Source: Codonopsis lanceolata (taxonomy: Eukaryota; Streptophyta; Magnoliopsida; Asterales; Campanulaceae). From it: 64,000 nucleotides of DNA. Both the position numbers and the translations under genes were made by a program. Location: the NCBI GenBank assembly GCA_013146195.2, contig CM028383.1, positions 1,229,499 through 1,293,498 on the forward strand, read 5' to 3'. Below, piece by piece: positions 11,736 through 24,071 of the stretch. Below the pieces are notes generated by a model. That model ran no database searches. It was not told the DNA's origin and was given only the letters and a program-made list of their open reading frames with translations. Position 1 is the stretch's first letter, and each line of letters opens with the position of its first letter.

Positions 11736-13539
11736 ATGGAAGAAGAACATATGACATCTTTTGGCGAAGGTGGGGAATTGCCTAAACCTAATCCTGCAAT
11801 ACAACATGAGGTTGAGCCTATGGAAGTCGCCAATGAGAGTCAAGGTGATCTTCATCCGAGTGGGAGCACGGATTCTAGTCGGAGTCCGATACTAGAGCGA
11901 AGAAGTAAACGTGGAAATATACATCGTCGTCGATCCGCGATCGAAGAGGAATCTTTCCTAACTACTTCTTTCAATTCTAGTGAGCCTACATCGTTCAAAG
12001 AAGCTCTTTCTTTACCTACAAACAGTGAATGGATGACTGCAATGGAAGATGAATTTTCCTCTATGAAAAAGAATCAGGTTTGGGAGTTAGTTGATCTTCC
12101 GCAAGGTCGCAAGACTATTGGAAACAAATGGGTTTTCAAAGTCAAGCGAAAGGCAGATGGATCAATTGACAAATATAAGGAACGTCTTGTGGTGAAAGGC
12201 TTTACCCAAAGAGAGGGTTTAGACTATGAGGAGACATTCTCCCCTGTGGTGAGATTTTTCTCTGTTCGCCTAATCCTAGCGATAGTAGCACACATGGATC
12301 TAGAACTGTATCAGATGGATGTTAAAACTGCATTTCTCAATGGAGAACTAGATGAAGAGATCTATATGACTCAACCAGAGGGTTTTGAATTCAAGGGACA
12401 AGAGCGCAAAGTGTGCCGACTCAAACGTTCCATCTATGGTCTCAAACAATCATCTAGACAGTGGTACATTCGCTTTCATCAAGTGATAACCTCAATTGGC
12501 TTTGTGATGATTGAGGAAGACCACTGTGTGTATGTTAAACGATCCAAGAAAAAGATCTTGATTCTGTCATTATATGTTGATGACATCCTACTAGCTGGGA
12601 ATGATATGGAAATGATAAATGCCACTAAAGAGTGGTTGTCTGCGCTTTTCGATATGACACACTTGGGTGAAGCAAGCTATGTGCTTGGAGTAAAAGTCAT
12701 TAGAGATCGTTCGAAAAGATTTCTCGGTTTATCTCAAGAGACTTACATTAAGAAAGTTATCGAACGATTTAGCATGACTAACGCAAAACTCGTTGTCACT
12801 CCAATGGAAAAAGGATGTGTCCTTAGTACAAACCAATGCCCTAAGAATGAAGAAGAGAATGTCTACGACTCCATATGCGAATGCAGTAGGAAGCTTGATG
12901 TATGCTATGATGTGTACTCGGCCTGACCTATGCTTTGCAGTTGGGATGTTGAGTCGATTCCAAAGTAATCATGGACCTCAACACTGGATGGCAGTGAAGA
13001 GGGTTCTGCGTTACTTGGTAGGAACCACAAATTTAACCCTATGTTACGAAGGTGGGGATTTGAGCTTGAAAGGTTTCACTGACGCAGATTGGGCTGGAGA
13101 TGTAGATGGTTATAAATCTACTTCGGGCTACGCCTTCCTCCTTGGTGGTGGAGCTATCTCTTAGAGTAGCAAGCGACAGACTAGCACCACCCTATCTACG
13201 ATGGAGTCAGAGTACATGGCTTGCTCAGCTGCGGTTCAAGAAGCTGTGTGGTTGAGGAGTTTTATTCAACATCTTGATGTTACGACGCATGTGGATCGTC
13301 CTGTAGTCATTGCTTGTGATAGGATGGCTGCTTTAGGTTACACTAAAGATCCCAAGTATCATGGGAAGAGGAAACACATTAACATCAAATATCATTTCAC
13401 TAGAGACATGGTTGCAGAAAAGAAAGTTGTTCTAAAATATATTCCTACTAGAAGCATGTTAGCTGACCCTATGACTAAGCCTCTAGCTAGAGAGATCTTT
13501 CAGGATCACATGTTGGGTCTAGAGCTTCGTAGGATTTGA
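11736..13539 (+). pseudogene. copia reverse transcriptase-RNase H (broken)
   Basis: RT is well preserved from KTIGNKWVFKVKRK (about 12110) through QMDVKTAFLNGELDEEIY, YGLKQ and the catalytic YVDDILLAG box at about 12573-12599. A frameshift near 12860-12900 moves the reading to another frame, which continues into GSLMYAMMCTRPD and the RNase H start FTDADWAGD. A TAG stop at 13162-13164 splits RNase H before STMESEYMA, KHINIKYHF and the C-terminus at 13539. Only a few mutations from intact, but it cannot make a single polyprotein. Confidence 0.9.
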
Positions 13540-14624
13540 CTTTTATTCTGAGAACACTTATGTTGACATTTGATTATTATTTTTTCATTATCATTTGAAT
13601 AAATTGCAGTTTCATTTTGTTCCTTTTATATGTTAATTGGATGTTTCAATATGAAATTGCGTAGCATATATATTTTGATTAAAAAGATGTCGTGGATATT
13701 GAATTGGCCCTCTCACACGTGTAATTCACCTTGTCGCTAGGTGGGCGAGCAAGTTAAGATAGTAAAAGTCTTTGGTACCTACGAAGGGGGGTACGCAAAT
13801 GACATTACATTTATCGCCTTGGCATACGGCCAAGATGAGACCTTTTATAAGGCCGACTTTATGTCCCAAGGAAAAGTCCGAATGTGAGATCTTAAAAGAG
13901 AGACACTAGAAGAGTGACTGCTTTTAAGCACTCAAGTTAGACGCCAGAAGGGCGGCTAGACTAAGGTTCGTATGACATTTGAACATGACATGCCTACTTC
14001 GTGTGGGAGTTCCGTCATAGCATATACTTCATACTGTATGTGACTATAATGCGACTTAAGAAAGTGATTGAATGATCCCTGCTTCATCACTGTGTGAGTT
14101 CTAGTGATCAAATCCAGATCACAATTATACCCTATGTGACTTAGAACTATATCATGAACTTGGACGTTGATGATGCTACTTTGGCATGCCGACCAACGGG
14201 CTATGCACATACAGTTCTACGGAGCATTGCTGGGAAAGCAGTTAACCAAGAGTGATTAATATGAGTGTCTAAGGAAGATAGTATGATATGCATCTCTATT
14301 TTTGTGCTTCAATGCCATGGCGATCATATTGAACATACGGTTCAAGAGATTGATCTTGATACACAAACATATTAAGTTTTAAGCAGCGCTCTTGAGGGAT
14401 TGAGGATGCTTAAATTGATGTATATATACGGTCAGGGTATAGTCGAGTTTTGTTTTCTAACGAGGACGTTCTATGTTGGTCAGATGGTGATTTGGTATAG
14501 CGCTCCACCCTTTATCTTTCTCGTCATGTCGCACGCTTCACTTCCAGTATGAAGAGGCAGTGTTTAACGAGTTTTGATGATACGATGTGGTTAGAGAGGT
14601 GAGTCCATGTGTGCGAGTGGGAGA
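13540..14624 (+). other. 3' untranslated region of the copia element
   Basis: About 1.1 kb between the end of RNase H and the 3' LTR, without a supported gene. It ends in the polypurine-like GAGTGGGAGA at 14615-14624, the plus-strand primer site. Confidence 0.8.
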
Positions 14625-15115
14625 TGTTAGTAATTGGGCTTGTGGCCCGATTAATTACTTCCGCCCACATGGAATATATTTATATTATTATTATTGGTTA
14701 ATTAGTTTCATAATCTGAATGGGTTTAGGATTGACTTAACCTACAAGAAATAGGGTTTCTTGGTAATAATATAAATAGGGCAACTAAAGGAATAAAACCC
14801 TAACACACAAACTGAAGAACACGTCTTCTATAAGGTTGCCGTCCCTCTCTCTCTCCTAATTCTATCTCACCAAAATACTCCCTCTAGCCTAACCATCAAG
14901 AGGCTTGGATTTGCGGTGTGAACCAGTATTGATATTCGTGCTACGTGATATCAATCCGACGAGAGAGACTTGCAGATTTGTTGATCGTGACATACGAATA
15001 TCGTAGCTCAGGCAGAAAGTCTTCCGCTTCGCTCAAAGTTCAAGTTCGCATAAGGTAACTCATGATTACTGTTTGATATCGAACTTGTGTGATATATGTT
15101 TAGATATATCCTTCA
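14625..15115 (+). repeat. 3' LTR of copia element
   Basis: This 491-bp near-identical partner of 7576-8067 has the same ends. It differs by scattered, mostly transition, changes, a 2-bp CT-run contraction and a 1-bp insertion. Confidence 0.93.
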
Positions 15116-15207
15116 AATATATAAAAAAAATTGAAAGTATTAAAATATTACATAAATTCATTGTACAACAATTAGAAACTACATAATTAAAAATTACAAA
15201 ACTTACA

Positions 15208-15560
15208 CTAGGCAATATTATGTTTTTCAATGATAAGAGCACAAAATTGTTGATGAATTCGCACTTGCTCATCTGCCATGACAGTAATATCCTTAAGGAG
15301 GATTGCATATTCACTACCAAATGTATGTTTGTTTATAGCTTCTTTTATTTCCTCAATCACATAAAAAAAAAATTTCTCATTCATTTCACAAAACTTATTC
15401 CACATCTCGTCATTTTTCCTTTCATTTTTCTCGATGCTTTTTGTTTTTCCTTTCCTCTTTGTCACCTTTTGACCAATTTGGCGGACTTCAGCTTCATTGT
15501 TGTCGATGTTGATGCTCGTATGTGCATTATGTTCTTTCGACTGCGTTTACGACTATAGGA
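15208..15560 (-). pseudogene. Remnant of a Lys-rich transposon-associated protein (NAM-associated-like C-terminus)
   Basis: On the minus strand a Lys/Glu-rich frame runs from about 15515 to a stop at 15208. It reads VRQIGQKVTKRKGKTKSIEK, then a helix-forming stretch with NDEMWNKFCEMNEKFF. The arrangement G-x-K-x-x-K-R-K-G-K followed by an amphipathic helix resembles the C-terminal domain of NAM-associated/GST-T3-like proteins found with PIF/Harbinger transposons; this is recalled, not tested. It lies just right of the copia element and continues the DNA-transposon remnant on the other side, with a degraded relative near 19740-19830. There is no intact start. Confidence 0.35.
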
Positions 15561-17027
15561 ATTTTCAGCTTTTTTCTTCATTTTCATTTCCATAATCACC
15601 ATCATCTATAATACAATACAACTTATACTTGCATGCTCACAATTGATTAAAACTATTTAGAGGTCATGATTTACTTTTTTACCAATATCCTACGGTCTTA
15701 TTACATTTCACGTTTACATGGGCGAGGGACGGATATCCCATTTCTCTCTCCCCAATCAAACCCACGTTCCCATCTCTCTCCTCACACAAGACCCCGACAA
15801 TCTCTCTCTCTCTCTCAGCACTACCGCCCCCCTCTCTCAAATCTCTTCGTACCCCTTTCTTCTCCTCTAATCGCATCGACCATCCTACGTGTTAGGCTCG
15901 ATTCCAAATAGCGTATCTCGGGTACAATATTTTTGGTTTGATTCCATTGTCGTATTTTGTTCAATCAAGTTCGATTATGTTATTTATCATTTTTGTTACC
16001 ATTTTGATTATTCCATTGCAGTATTTTGTTATCATTCACAGATTGTGATGTTGCCTCTGTACGTACTGAATATGCCCACGAGATGAACAAGCATCTTGAA
16101 AGTATTTATTGTTTCTTTGTTCACAATAAGATAGTAGCTCTTATAGGGCTTGGAATCAAAATCCCAGTCCAGGTAATCTTTCTCTCTCTCTACATCAAAA
16201 TCCCAGTCCTTTTTCTTCTCCCTGCAACCCTTTCACCTGACCGAATTGGATTGGTAAGATGCCATTTTGGGATTTTGAATTAAAAGAATTTGGTATTTTG
16301 GATTTATTTAATTTTTATGTTTTTTATGGTCATTACTTTTCCTATGCCCTTGAGATGAAGAAGCATCTGGGAAGTCTCTGCCCTTTCTTTGTTCACAGTA
16401 AGATAACAACTCTTATTTGGTCTTCCTTTTATTCGGTCTTGAAGTAGATTATTCGCCATTTGCATTGAATCAAGGATTGGATAGATGGTGGATGGATTCG
16501 GTGAAGTCTCAACATGCTATATAAATTTATATCCTAAATCTAGAAATAATTTTTTTATGATCACGTATCCATTATTTGATTTCATTGCTTTACCCAATTT
16601 TAACTGATTTTGATTATGGGTAAAATAAAAACATCTCCAAGGTAGCTTAAGACGTAGTGAGAGGTGGAGTAATTAGAACATTTAAGAGAAGTTTTCACTT
16701 TAGCAATCTTGGGTTTTGACCAATCTCATTTTTCCTCCATAAAGTTCTGGAAGCTGGCTCTCATTAATGTCTTTGACTAGTGTTGTTTTTAGTTACTTAT
16801 TTTCCACAAATACTATCTATAAGGGATAATACATTTAATGGAGTTCAATACATCTCTCTCTCTCTCTTGATTTCTTACTCTTTGGAGTGGGGTTTTCTCT
16901 TACTCTTTTTCCCCCTTTTGTGCCATTCTCCACAGAATTTCCCCCTTTTCCACCAATTCGCCCCCACTCCGCCGGAAATTGTAAGTTTCTCTTTATTCAT
17001 CTCTTTTGAGTTTGAGTTTCAAATCAC

Positions 17028-17645
17028 TGATTTTTCATATGTTGGTTATTGAAAATTGAAGTAGTTGATTTTTGTCTAGAATAGTTGCTCATGGTCTAAA
17101 TCAAATCCACATGGAATAGAGTTTCAACGAGTAGGTTGCTGATGTGACTTTTTTTTAATAAACCCAAGGTGGCGAAATTTAGTTCGATCCTCTCCGAATT
17201 ACCTTTAGTATATCTACGGGCCCACCATTCGTGAGATGAACGTAACATCGTAGCTGTATTGATATGTAAGAGACATTCAGGATATGCTAAGTGTCAAGTC
17301 GATCGTATTATATTCATCAAGCACTCTGCACAAGGAAGGATTACTGTGTTAATATCCTCACTGGAATTTTTTTGAGGAAATGACTTGGCTTAGAAAGCCG
17401 GCAGCGAGTTTGATTTCATATGTTGGTTATTGAAAATCGAAGTAGTCGATTTGTGTTTAGAATCAATGATTTGAAATATGTCCAATTCCATTATAGTTTC
17501 TCATGGTCTAAACCAGTAGGTTGCTACTGTGATTTTTTTTAATAAACCTGAGGTGACGAAATTTAGTTTGATCCTCTCCAAAGCTGTATTGATATGTAAG
17601 AGACATTCAGGCTATGCTCAGTGTTAAGTCGATCATACTCTATTC
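17028..17645. repeat. Direct duplication (17028-17315 and 17411-17645)
   Basis: Both copies contain ATATGTTGGTTATTGAAAAT, then GTAGGTTGCT, then AATAAACC with GACGAAATTTAGTT-like text, then GTATTGATATGTAAGAGACA. The first copy has extra sequence near 17205-17250. A third fragment of the leading part occurs at about 18095-18140. Confidence 0.7.
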
Positions 17646-18003
17646 TCTACTAGCTTGAGCGCCAATCCTTTTCCTGCTAGCCTAAGATAGAGTCTAATAA
17701 CTACTCTTCCTAGTTGGGGAAAGAAAAAAAGAACTTGTTTACCATGTGATGAATACATTGCTTTTAGGAGATGGAAAAACTTCTATAGAAAGTAAATATG
17801 CTAGAGGATAGAAACTTAGGTCAGGACTAACTGATAGTCTTTTTTCTAGCTCTGAAATTCCCTTCTTACTAAAGATATTTGAGAACAAGGGAAGACTGTG
17901 ACTCGATCCAAGATAGAAGCACTTAGAGTGCGAAGAGATTCTATCTGAAATAAGAGCAATAAAGAAAAAGAAGCTTTACTTCCAGCCAAGTTTGTCTAGG
18001 AAA
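17646..18003. other. Possible mitochondrial-derived insert (NUMT)
   Basis: Base composition and wording change sharply here to a mixed purine-rich, less AT-rich style (for example GCTTGAGCGCCAATCC and CTTTACTTCCAGCCAAG) that resembles plant mitochondrial intergenic DNA. No gene is recognised. The call is by style and memory only. Confidence 0.25.
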
Positions 18004-19231
18004 TCACATTAGTTGAAAATAGTGATTTGTGGGTCTTCCAAGTTTTTTGAAATTCACATCAGTAGTTGTTTGTTTACTGTTTAGAAAATCACTAATTTTT
18101 AATATGTTGGTTATTGAAAATCAAAGTAGTTGATTTGCTTATTTTTCAATAAAGTAGTTGTTTTTAGAAAATAACATCAGTAGTTGTTTTTACTAGTTTT
18201 ATCACTCACTTGCTTAACAAACTTTGTCATGCATCAAAATCATTTGATCTTTGGATATTGTATTTTATTATAGTAGAAATGTTTACAAGTTAAAGCTTCA
18301 TTTTGGAGGTCATGATGCATACTGAAGTTTCAAGTACTGTTTGATATTTGTGCTTTATTTGGTTGATTTTTAACATCTAGAATTCAAATTAAGATATAAA
18401 TTTGTGTTGTTATAATGCACAATTACTTGGATAACTAAATAATCTCAAATGGTCCTACTTTATTTTTTCTTTGGCCTTCACACTTTCTTGTTTGCCCATT
18501 GTCCCTCTGATTGTTATGATTAAGATTCTGTAGAAGAATTTGTAAGTACAATTTTTTTTGATAAATGTTAATAATTACATTTGATATAAATTTTACATTT
18601 ACAAAGTTTTTATCTTATTCATTGTTTTAAATAGGACCCTGCAACTCCATCTGCATCTCCGACACCCCCTCCACCTATATCTTAAATTGCAGCTACATAT
18701 GCACATAATATTGTACGATGATATGTGGGAGGATTCGAGTTTTATAAATGAAGCGATTTTTTTTTGATATTTTAATTAAACGACTTCAATGCATAAAATA
18801 TGATTAACTAAATGTGTCTAAAATTTTATGTATCTCATATGCTGGTAGAAATAATTGACAAAGTTATTGCATCTCACGTTTCTAAACCAACCATTGTTTT
18901 GAAGTGAGAGCCTCCAAAAGAAGACCAAGTTGACGTTATTGAGAAAACAATAAAATATTCTTTCCACATGTCAATTTTATGTATAACTACAATTACAATT
19001 ACAATATTTGATTATTGGTTTCTTATGAAATAAATGTCCGATTGGGTTTTTTTTTCCCATTTTTTCGTTTTGTAGTGTATATTTATCCGACCCTACGAAA
19101 TTCTAAAATATATTAATTAATTCACAAATTGTCTGTTGTCCCAAACTGTCACCGTGCCATAGGGACGAACACAAAATCTAGTCATTTTGTAATATGTATC
19201 GTCCATCAATTCATCAACTACGAAAGAATAA

Positions 19232-19375
19232 GTCTCTTGTAAGACCATCTTACGGATCTTTATTCGTAAGACAGAGCTTCATCCTTTCACAACTCAATCC
19301 ACTAACACACAGAAGGTCGGATAAAGAGGATCCGTCTTACAAAAAATATTTATAAGATCGTTTTACCCAAGTTTT
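19232..19375. repeat. MITE with TAAGAC inverted ends, copy 1
   Basis: It starts CTCTTGTAAGACCATCTTAC and ends GATCGTTTTACCCAAG, with complementary GTAAGAC/GTCTTAC words at both sides. A second copy in the same orientation is at 35862-36035 with a short internal duplication. Non-coding. Confidence 0.5.
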
Positions 19376-19846
19376 TACCACTACGAAATTGAGTAAAAAT
19401 AATAGGATTTCTATTAGGTAGAAGAAACCGGGGTCTCCACACATTTTCGAGTGTGCAGGTTGTAATATCTGTAAATGTAAGTGTAAGAAATTGTGGCTAG
19501 AGAAAATATGAAGCATCAAATGTCCATATATAGACCTCTTATAACAAATAGTTTTTACACGACTAGTTTTCTAATGTTTACTTTTTTAATAGCTAGTTTT
19601 TACAACAACTAGTTTTCTTATAAAATATTTGAAATACACATAAATTACATGAATAAAAAATTACATTAATTGAAATTGCATAACCTAAAAATTGCATAAA
19701 TTTAATCATTACATAAATACATAGGACAATAATTAAAAACTACATAAATTAAAAATTAGTAAACCTTAAACTAAGCAATCTTATCTTTAATGGTGATAAA
19801 AGCACTGAATTCGAAGTTTTTGATTCGGATTGCATTTTCGCTAACA

Positions 19847-19965
19847 AGTATTCCTTCGGTCCTAAAATAAATGACATTTTAGAGAGAAAAAAAATTGTCT
19901 CAAAATAAATGACTTTACATAATTTCAAGAAAAATGGTCCACATTTTGCCAAAAATTATCAAATA
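19847..19965. repeat. Stowaway-like MITE end
   Basis: AGTATTCCTTCGGTCCTAAA and the following AATAAATGACATTTTAG carry the CTCC(C/T)TC(C/G)GTCC terminus typical of plant Stowaway MITEs. The opposite end is not located. Confidence 0.4.
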
Positions 19966-20034
19966 CTCTCTAATTAAATGTGATATAACTTTGAGAAAAA
20001 GTAAGATAATTTTAAGAGCGATTTTAAGATAAAG

Positions 20035-20110
20035 AGTAAAAACCTTAAATATGTGAAATTTCGTACTTATACAGAAAACATAGTGGCAATGTTTGGTTGT
20101 AGGAATGAAA
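20035..20110 (-). pseudogene. Fragment of second ALG12 copy (intron 2 part)
   Basis: AATATGTGAAATTTC and GGCAATGTTTGGTTGTAGG match 520-597 of the ALG12-like gene, including the stretch next to the exon 2 donor. The partner piece lies at 35568-35705 in the same orientation, so this duplicate was split by about 15.4 kb of insertions. Confidence 0.55.
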
Positions 20111-20230
20111 TTACAAAGGTTTGTTTGGTAACCATTTCGTTTATAATATTTTTGTTTCTATTTTTAATTTTTTTGTGAAAAATTGAAATAGAAATAACGT
20201 TTCTCATTTTCCTTAAAACTAGTTATTTAG

Positions 20231-20247
20231 CCCGTGCTATGCACGGG
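20231..20247 (-). other. Helitron 3' terminal hairpin
   Basis: The 7-bp perfect stem CCCGTGC/GCACGGG with a 3-nt loop stands out as GC-rich in AT-rich surroundings. It sits immediately inside the CTAG end on the minus strand. Confidence 0.7.
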
Positions 20248-20259
20248 TATAATGTGGGA

Positions 20260-21312
20260 TATATATATTTTTGTAATAATAATATAACTTTTAGACATTA
20301 TAATTAGATTGTTAATCTCTTCTATTGTTATAAATTTTTTTTATATTGTTACTAATATTAAACAATTTTTTACCTAAATACTTTTAAAATTAATATAAGT
20401 TTCTAGCTAACGTGAGATACATATTTTGTATTTATAATAATAGTAATTTTTTTTTATCTAAAGACTTTTAAAATTAACATTTAACTTGATAATAATATTA
20501 GAAGTCATTTTGTTAAAAACTTTTAAAATCATAATTCACTTTTAAACAATGTGAGATACTTATTTTATATTTTTATTGGTAATGAAAGTTTAAGTATTTT
20601 ATCTAAAGACTTTAAAACCAATACCACATTCTAACCATGTGGTATACATATTTTCTATTAGTAATAATAGTAGTGGATAAAAGACTTTTTAAACAATATT
20701 CATTTCTAAACAATGTGGATACATATTTTTTATTGGTAATAACAAAAAATGTCTTTATCTAATGACTTTTATAACCAATACTCATTTCTAAATAATATGA
20801 GATACATTTCTTTGTAACCAATTTGAGATACATCATCTAAAAACTTTTTAAACCAATATCACTTTATAACCAATGTGAAATATTTCTCTTCTATTGCTAA
20901 TAATTGTAGACTTTTAAAATCAACATCACTCTCTAACCAATGTGTAATACATATCCTCATTTGGTAATAATAGAAGAAGTCTTTTATTTTAAAAATTTTA
21001 TAACCAACATCTCTTCCTAAATAATGTGGAATACATCTCTTCTATTACATTGACGGTAAAAGTAAAAGTCTTTTATCTAAAGACTTTTAAAACTAACATC
21101 ATTTTTTAGCAAATGTAAGATATCTCTTCTATTAGTAATAATAGTAAAAGTTTTTTTTTTATCTAAAATTAAAATCAACATCACTTTCTAACCAATGTGA
21201 GATATACATATTCTATTGATAATAATGGTAGAAGTCTTCTATTTAAAGACTTTAAAAATAAACATTACCCTCTACCAAATGTATGATACATCTATTCTAT
21301 TGGTAATAATAG
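20260..21312. repeat. Degenerate tandem array, about 85-bp unit (left block)
   Basis: The unit consensus is like AACCAATGTGAGATACAT, then CTTCTATTGGTAATAATAG, then AAGTCTTTTATCTAAAGAC, then TTTTAAAACCAACATCA. About a dozen diverged copies lie here. The array resumes after the Sirevirus (31961 onward), confirming that the retroelement inserted inside it. Confidence 0.8.
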
Positions 21313-21763
21313 TGTAAGGGTAAAATAGGCAAGGCCTATTTTATCTTGTTTTCACCTTTCTTGGTCAAAGAAAGATTTTAAATTAGTCAATGTTTATTTA
21401 GGAAGTAGAACTTTGTGTTAGATTTTGTTTAGATTATGTTTGGTAGATTAGTTTGTTTTTGGTAGGAAAATCTTTCAAAGGATTTCGACTATACATGTTT
21501 GGTAACTAAATCTCGGTAAGCAATCTAGTTATTCCAAGTATCATGTTTTTGTTAGGAAAGATATCTTGCAGTTTAATAGCTAATCTCTTTCCTAGTAGGA
21601 ATGTATCTCTCTTGCCGTGGCTTTGTAGGTTTGTGTATATATATCGAAGGCTGGATTTCGAGCAGAGGTATAGCTTGAGAGAGGAGAACAAAAGACATAA
21701 AGCCGAGAGCAATATCACAGAAGCTTAGAAGCTGTCTTTCTTGAAGTTTCACAGCAGCCGATC

Positions 21764-21801
21764 GTAGCATCTGATGTTACAACATCAGCAGCTACATTGA
21801 G
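21764..21801 (+). repeat. Dispersed palindromic motif, LTR site 1
   Basis: The core GATGTTACAACATCAGCAG is followed by CTACATTGAG, giving a GATGTT/AACATC inverted pair. The equivalent in the 3' LTR is 31519-31556. It is related to the gag, env-like and non-coding copies through AACAT, GCAGC and ACATTG spacing. Confidence 0.55.
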
Positions 21802-22117
21802 TTCTAAAAGGCTGTTTCGTTTTTGTTCTTCCTGCTTTTGTTTAAGAAAGCTGAAGTTCTTTTCTTCCCACGTTTGGTTTAGTCGTTTATGTGGGATTTT
21901 TGGTTCTCCAAGATACTTTATCTTGTGAGAATTTTTGCTAGTTATTCATTGTAAAACATTATTGGTTTTAGTAAAATTTGTGTGGCCTTGAGGCTTGGTC
22001 TACAAGTACTAAACTTGTAGATTGTTTTTGGTTAAAATTTGTTTACAAATTTCTGTTTGAAACTGTGTTTCTATACAATCTTCCGCTGCTACTGTTTTTG
22101 TTATTATTTACTGTTTT

Positions 22118-22169
22118 CATTGTGTCTGCAATTGTTGCAACAATCACAGCAACATTGGTATTCACATTA
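22118..22169 (+). repeat. Dispersed palindromic motif, LTR site 2
   Basis: It contains the perfect 14-bp palindrome ATTGTTGCAACAAT (22131-22144), then CACAGCAACATTGGTATTCA and CATT. The 3' LTR equivalent is 31873-31924, where one base change breaks the palindrome. Confidence 0.6.
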
Positions 22170-22207
22170 ACATCTATTGAGAATCTGTGCTATCACGTTC
22201 TTTCAAT

Positions 22208-22220
22208 TGGTATCAGAGCC
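22208..22220 (+). other. Primer-binding site of Sirevirus
   Basis: TGGTATCAGAGCC is complementary to the 3' end of plant initiator tRNA-Met and lies 2 nt after the 5' LTR. Confidence 0.95.
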
Positions 22221-23424
22221 TTCTCTTGATATCACTAAGAGTCGATTCTGTTTAAAGTCGTGATGGATTCTCAGTATGAGAACGTGGTTCGCCCTCCTAC
22301 TCTTACAAATGCTAATTACTCTATTTGGAAAGTCAAGATGCGCATCTTCATCAAATCCATTGATGAGAGAGCGTGGCTTGCTGTTTTAAATGGTTGGAGT
22401 CCTCCTAAAACTACAGATTCGGATGGTGATGTCAAGATCACCAAAGAATCTGAGTGGACCAAGGATGATAGGAACACTGCTTCCTTTAACTCAAAAGCCT
22501 TGTCTGTTATTTATAAAGCCTTAGATGCTAATACTTTTAGGGTAATAGCAAATTATGAATCTGCTAAAGATGTGTGGGAGGCCCTTCAGACCTTATGTGA
22601 AGGACCTGCCAGTGTTCGTGCTTCTAAGTTAAGAATGCTCACCACTCAATTTGAGAATACTAGGATGCATGAGTCTAAGGACATAATGACATATTATGGA
22701 AGACTTCTTGATTTATCCAATTCTGCACTTGCTTTAGGAGATCCTATTACTAATGAGCATCTTGTCAGTAAGATGATGAGAACTTTGCTTGAAAGGTTCA
22801 ATGTCAAGATATGTGCAATTGAAGAAGCACATGATATTGACAAAATGAGTTTTGAAAGACTGACTGGAATTCTTCAAAACTTTGAATTGAACCTAAACGA
22901 TCAAATAAAACAAAAAGGCAAAGGAGCTTCATCATCTTCTACACCCATTGTGAAAAATATTGCTATGCCTGCTCCTATTGATCTCTCATGTGATTTGTTT
23001 GAAATTCAAAAGGATATTGATGAGTCTGATTTTGGAGAAGAATCTATTGCTCTATTGACTACTAAATTCAAAAAAAAATTGAAAAATAAGAGTCAAAATA
23101 GAACTCCATCATCAAGCTCGAAAAACAACTTCAAACCTGATTCTGGAAAATTTGTTCCCAAAGAAAATTCTTTCCAAACTCCAGAAAAACCCTTCACAAA
23201 CCCCTTTGCATCAAAATCATCCTATAATGGTAAGAACATTGATTCTATACAATGTAGAGAATGTCAAGGTTATGGCCACTATGCTAACCAATGTGCAAAC
23301 ACCTTAAGAAAAAAATGTTTGAATTTTTCAGCAACCTTGAGTGATAGTGATGGAGAAGATCCAGGTGATCTTATCACTCTTAATGATGTTTATGATTTTG
23401 ATTCTGAAAGTGCAGATTGTTCAG

Positions 23425-23479
23425 CCAATGTGTCACCCAATGCAGCAACATCAGGAGTCACAATGGGAGATACATTGAG
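23425..23479 (+). repeat. Dispersed palindromic motif inside gag, copy 1
   Basis: CCAATGTGTCACCCAATGC, AGCAACATCAGGAGTCA and CAATGGGAGATACATTGAG. Translated as NVSPNAATSGVTMG. Confidence 0.6.
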
Positions 23480-24071
23480 CAGAAACAGGAACGAATTCTT
23501 CTGTTTTAATTCCACAATTGCAGAAGATGATGGAGACACAGAGTCAGACCTGCTGGAAGGGTACAAGGAGCTGTACAAGGATTGGGAGAAGAGAGCTCAC
23601 CAAGTTACATTACTTGGTAAGGCAAATGAGTTGTTAAAAAAGGCAAATGAGGATAAAAAAGAATGCATAGTAAGGCTGGAGAGTTTGCTAAGCAGAAAGG
23701 ATGTTGAGATTGAGCAGTTGAAGGAGCAGCTTACTCAAGCAAAAGAAACCATGACCAAATGGAATTCTAGCAAACAAAAGGTTGATGATCTGTTGAATTC
23801 AGGTAATACATCCAGGTCAGGTATTGGTTTTGTCCCTAAGGTATTTGTGAAAGAAGGAGAAGGAACATCTGGAACTAAACAGACTGATGAAATTTTTCCT
23901 AAAACTGTTTTCTTCGAAAAGCCGAGAATAAGAAAGAAAAATTTTGTTTGTCACTTCTGTCATAAGCCTGGTCACATACAACCCTTTTGTTTTCTGAAAA
24001 AGGCTATGTATGAGGATAAAAAAAGGCAAGCCTTCTTTGGAAAAACTCAGGTGCAGAATCGTATGAAGCAG

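Larger units (their letters stand above)
7576..15115 (+). mobile_element. Ty1/copia LTR retrotransposon, complete but coding-dead
   Basis: The 7540-bp element is bounded by the 5-bp target duplication AATAT (7571-7575 and 15116-15120). The LTRs are 492 and 491 bp with TG...CA ends. The primer-binding site TGGTATCAGAGCC follows the 5' LTR after one T, and a purine-rich tract GAGTGGGAGA precedes the 3' LTR. Domain order is gag, PR, INT, RT, RNase H, as in Ty1/copia; the RT and RH text resembles the Tnt1-like group. About 15 substitutions and 2 indels separate the LTRs (about 3%), older than the Sirevirus at 21313. Several stops and frameshifts make it non-autonomous. Confidence 0.95.
15600..19181 (+). 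mobile_element. Helitron-like segment with duplicated exon-like blocks (5' end uncertain)
   Basis: The right end reads CAAACTGTCACCGTGCCATA, then ACACAAAATCTAG before a T. This is the plus-strand equivalent of the 3' end of unit C (2070-4168), and 18716-18900 matches unit C internally. Farther left are CT-rich leader-like DNA (15790-15850), two similar short reading segments near 16030-16175 and 16340-16425 (shared HEMNKHL/LEMKKHL and FFVHNKI/FFVHSKI), one followed by a GTAATC donor-like site, and larger direct repeats at 17028-17645. This looks like gene-fragment capture, but neither the donor gene nor the left boundary could be recognised. Confidence 0.35.
21313..22205 (+). repeat. 5' LTR of Sirevirus
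   Basis: It starts TGTAAGGGTAAAATAGGC and ends CACGTTCTTTCA. A TATATATA box lies at about 21636-21643. Two copies of the palindromic motif described under 22118-22169 and 21764-21801 lie in the downstream (R/U5) part. Confidence 0.95.
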
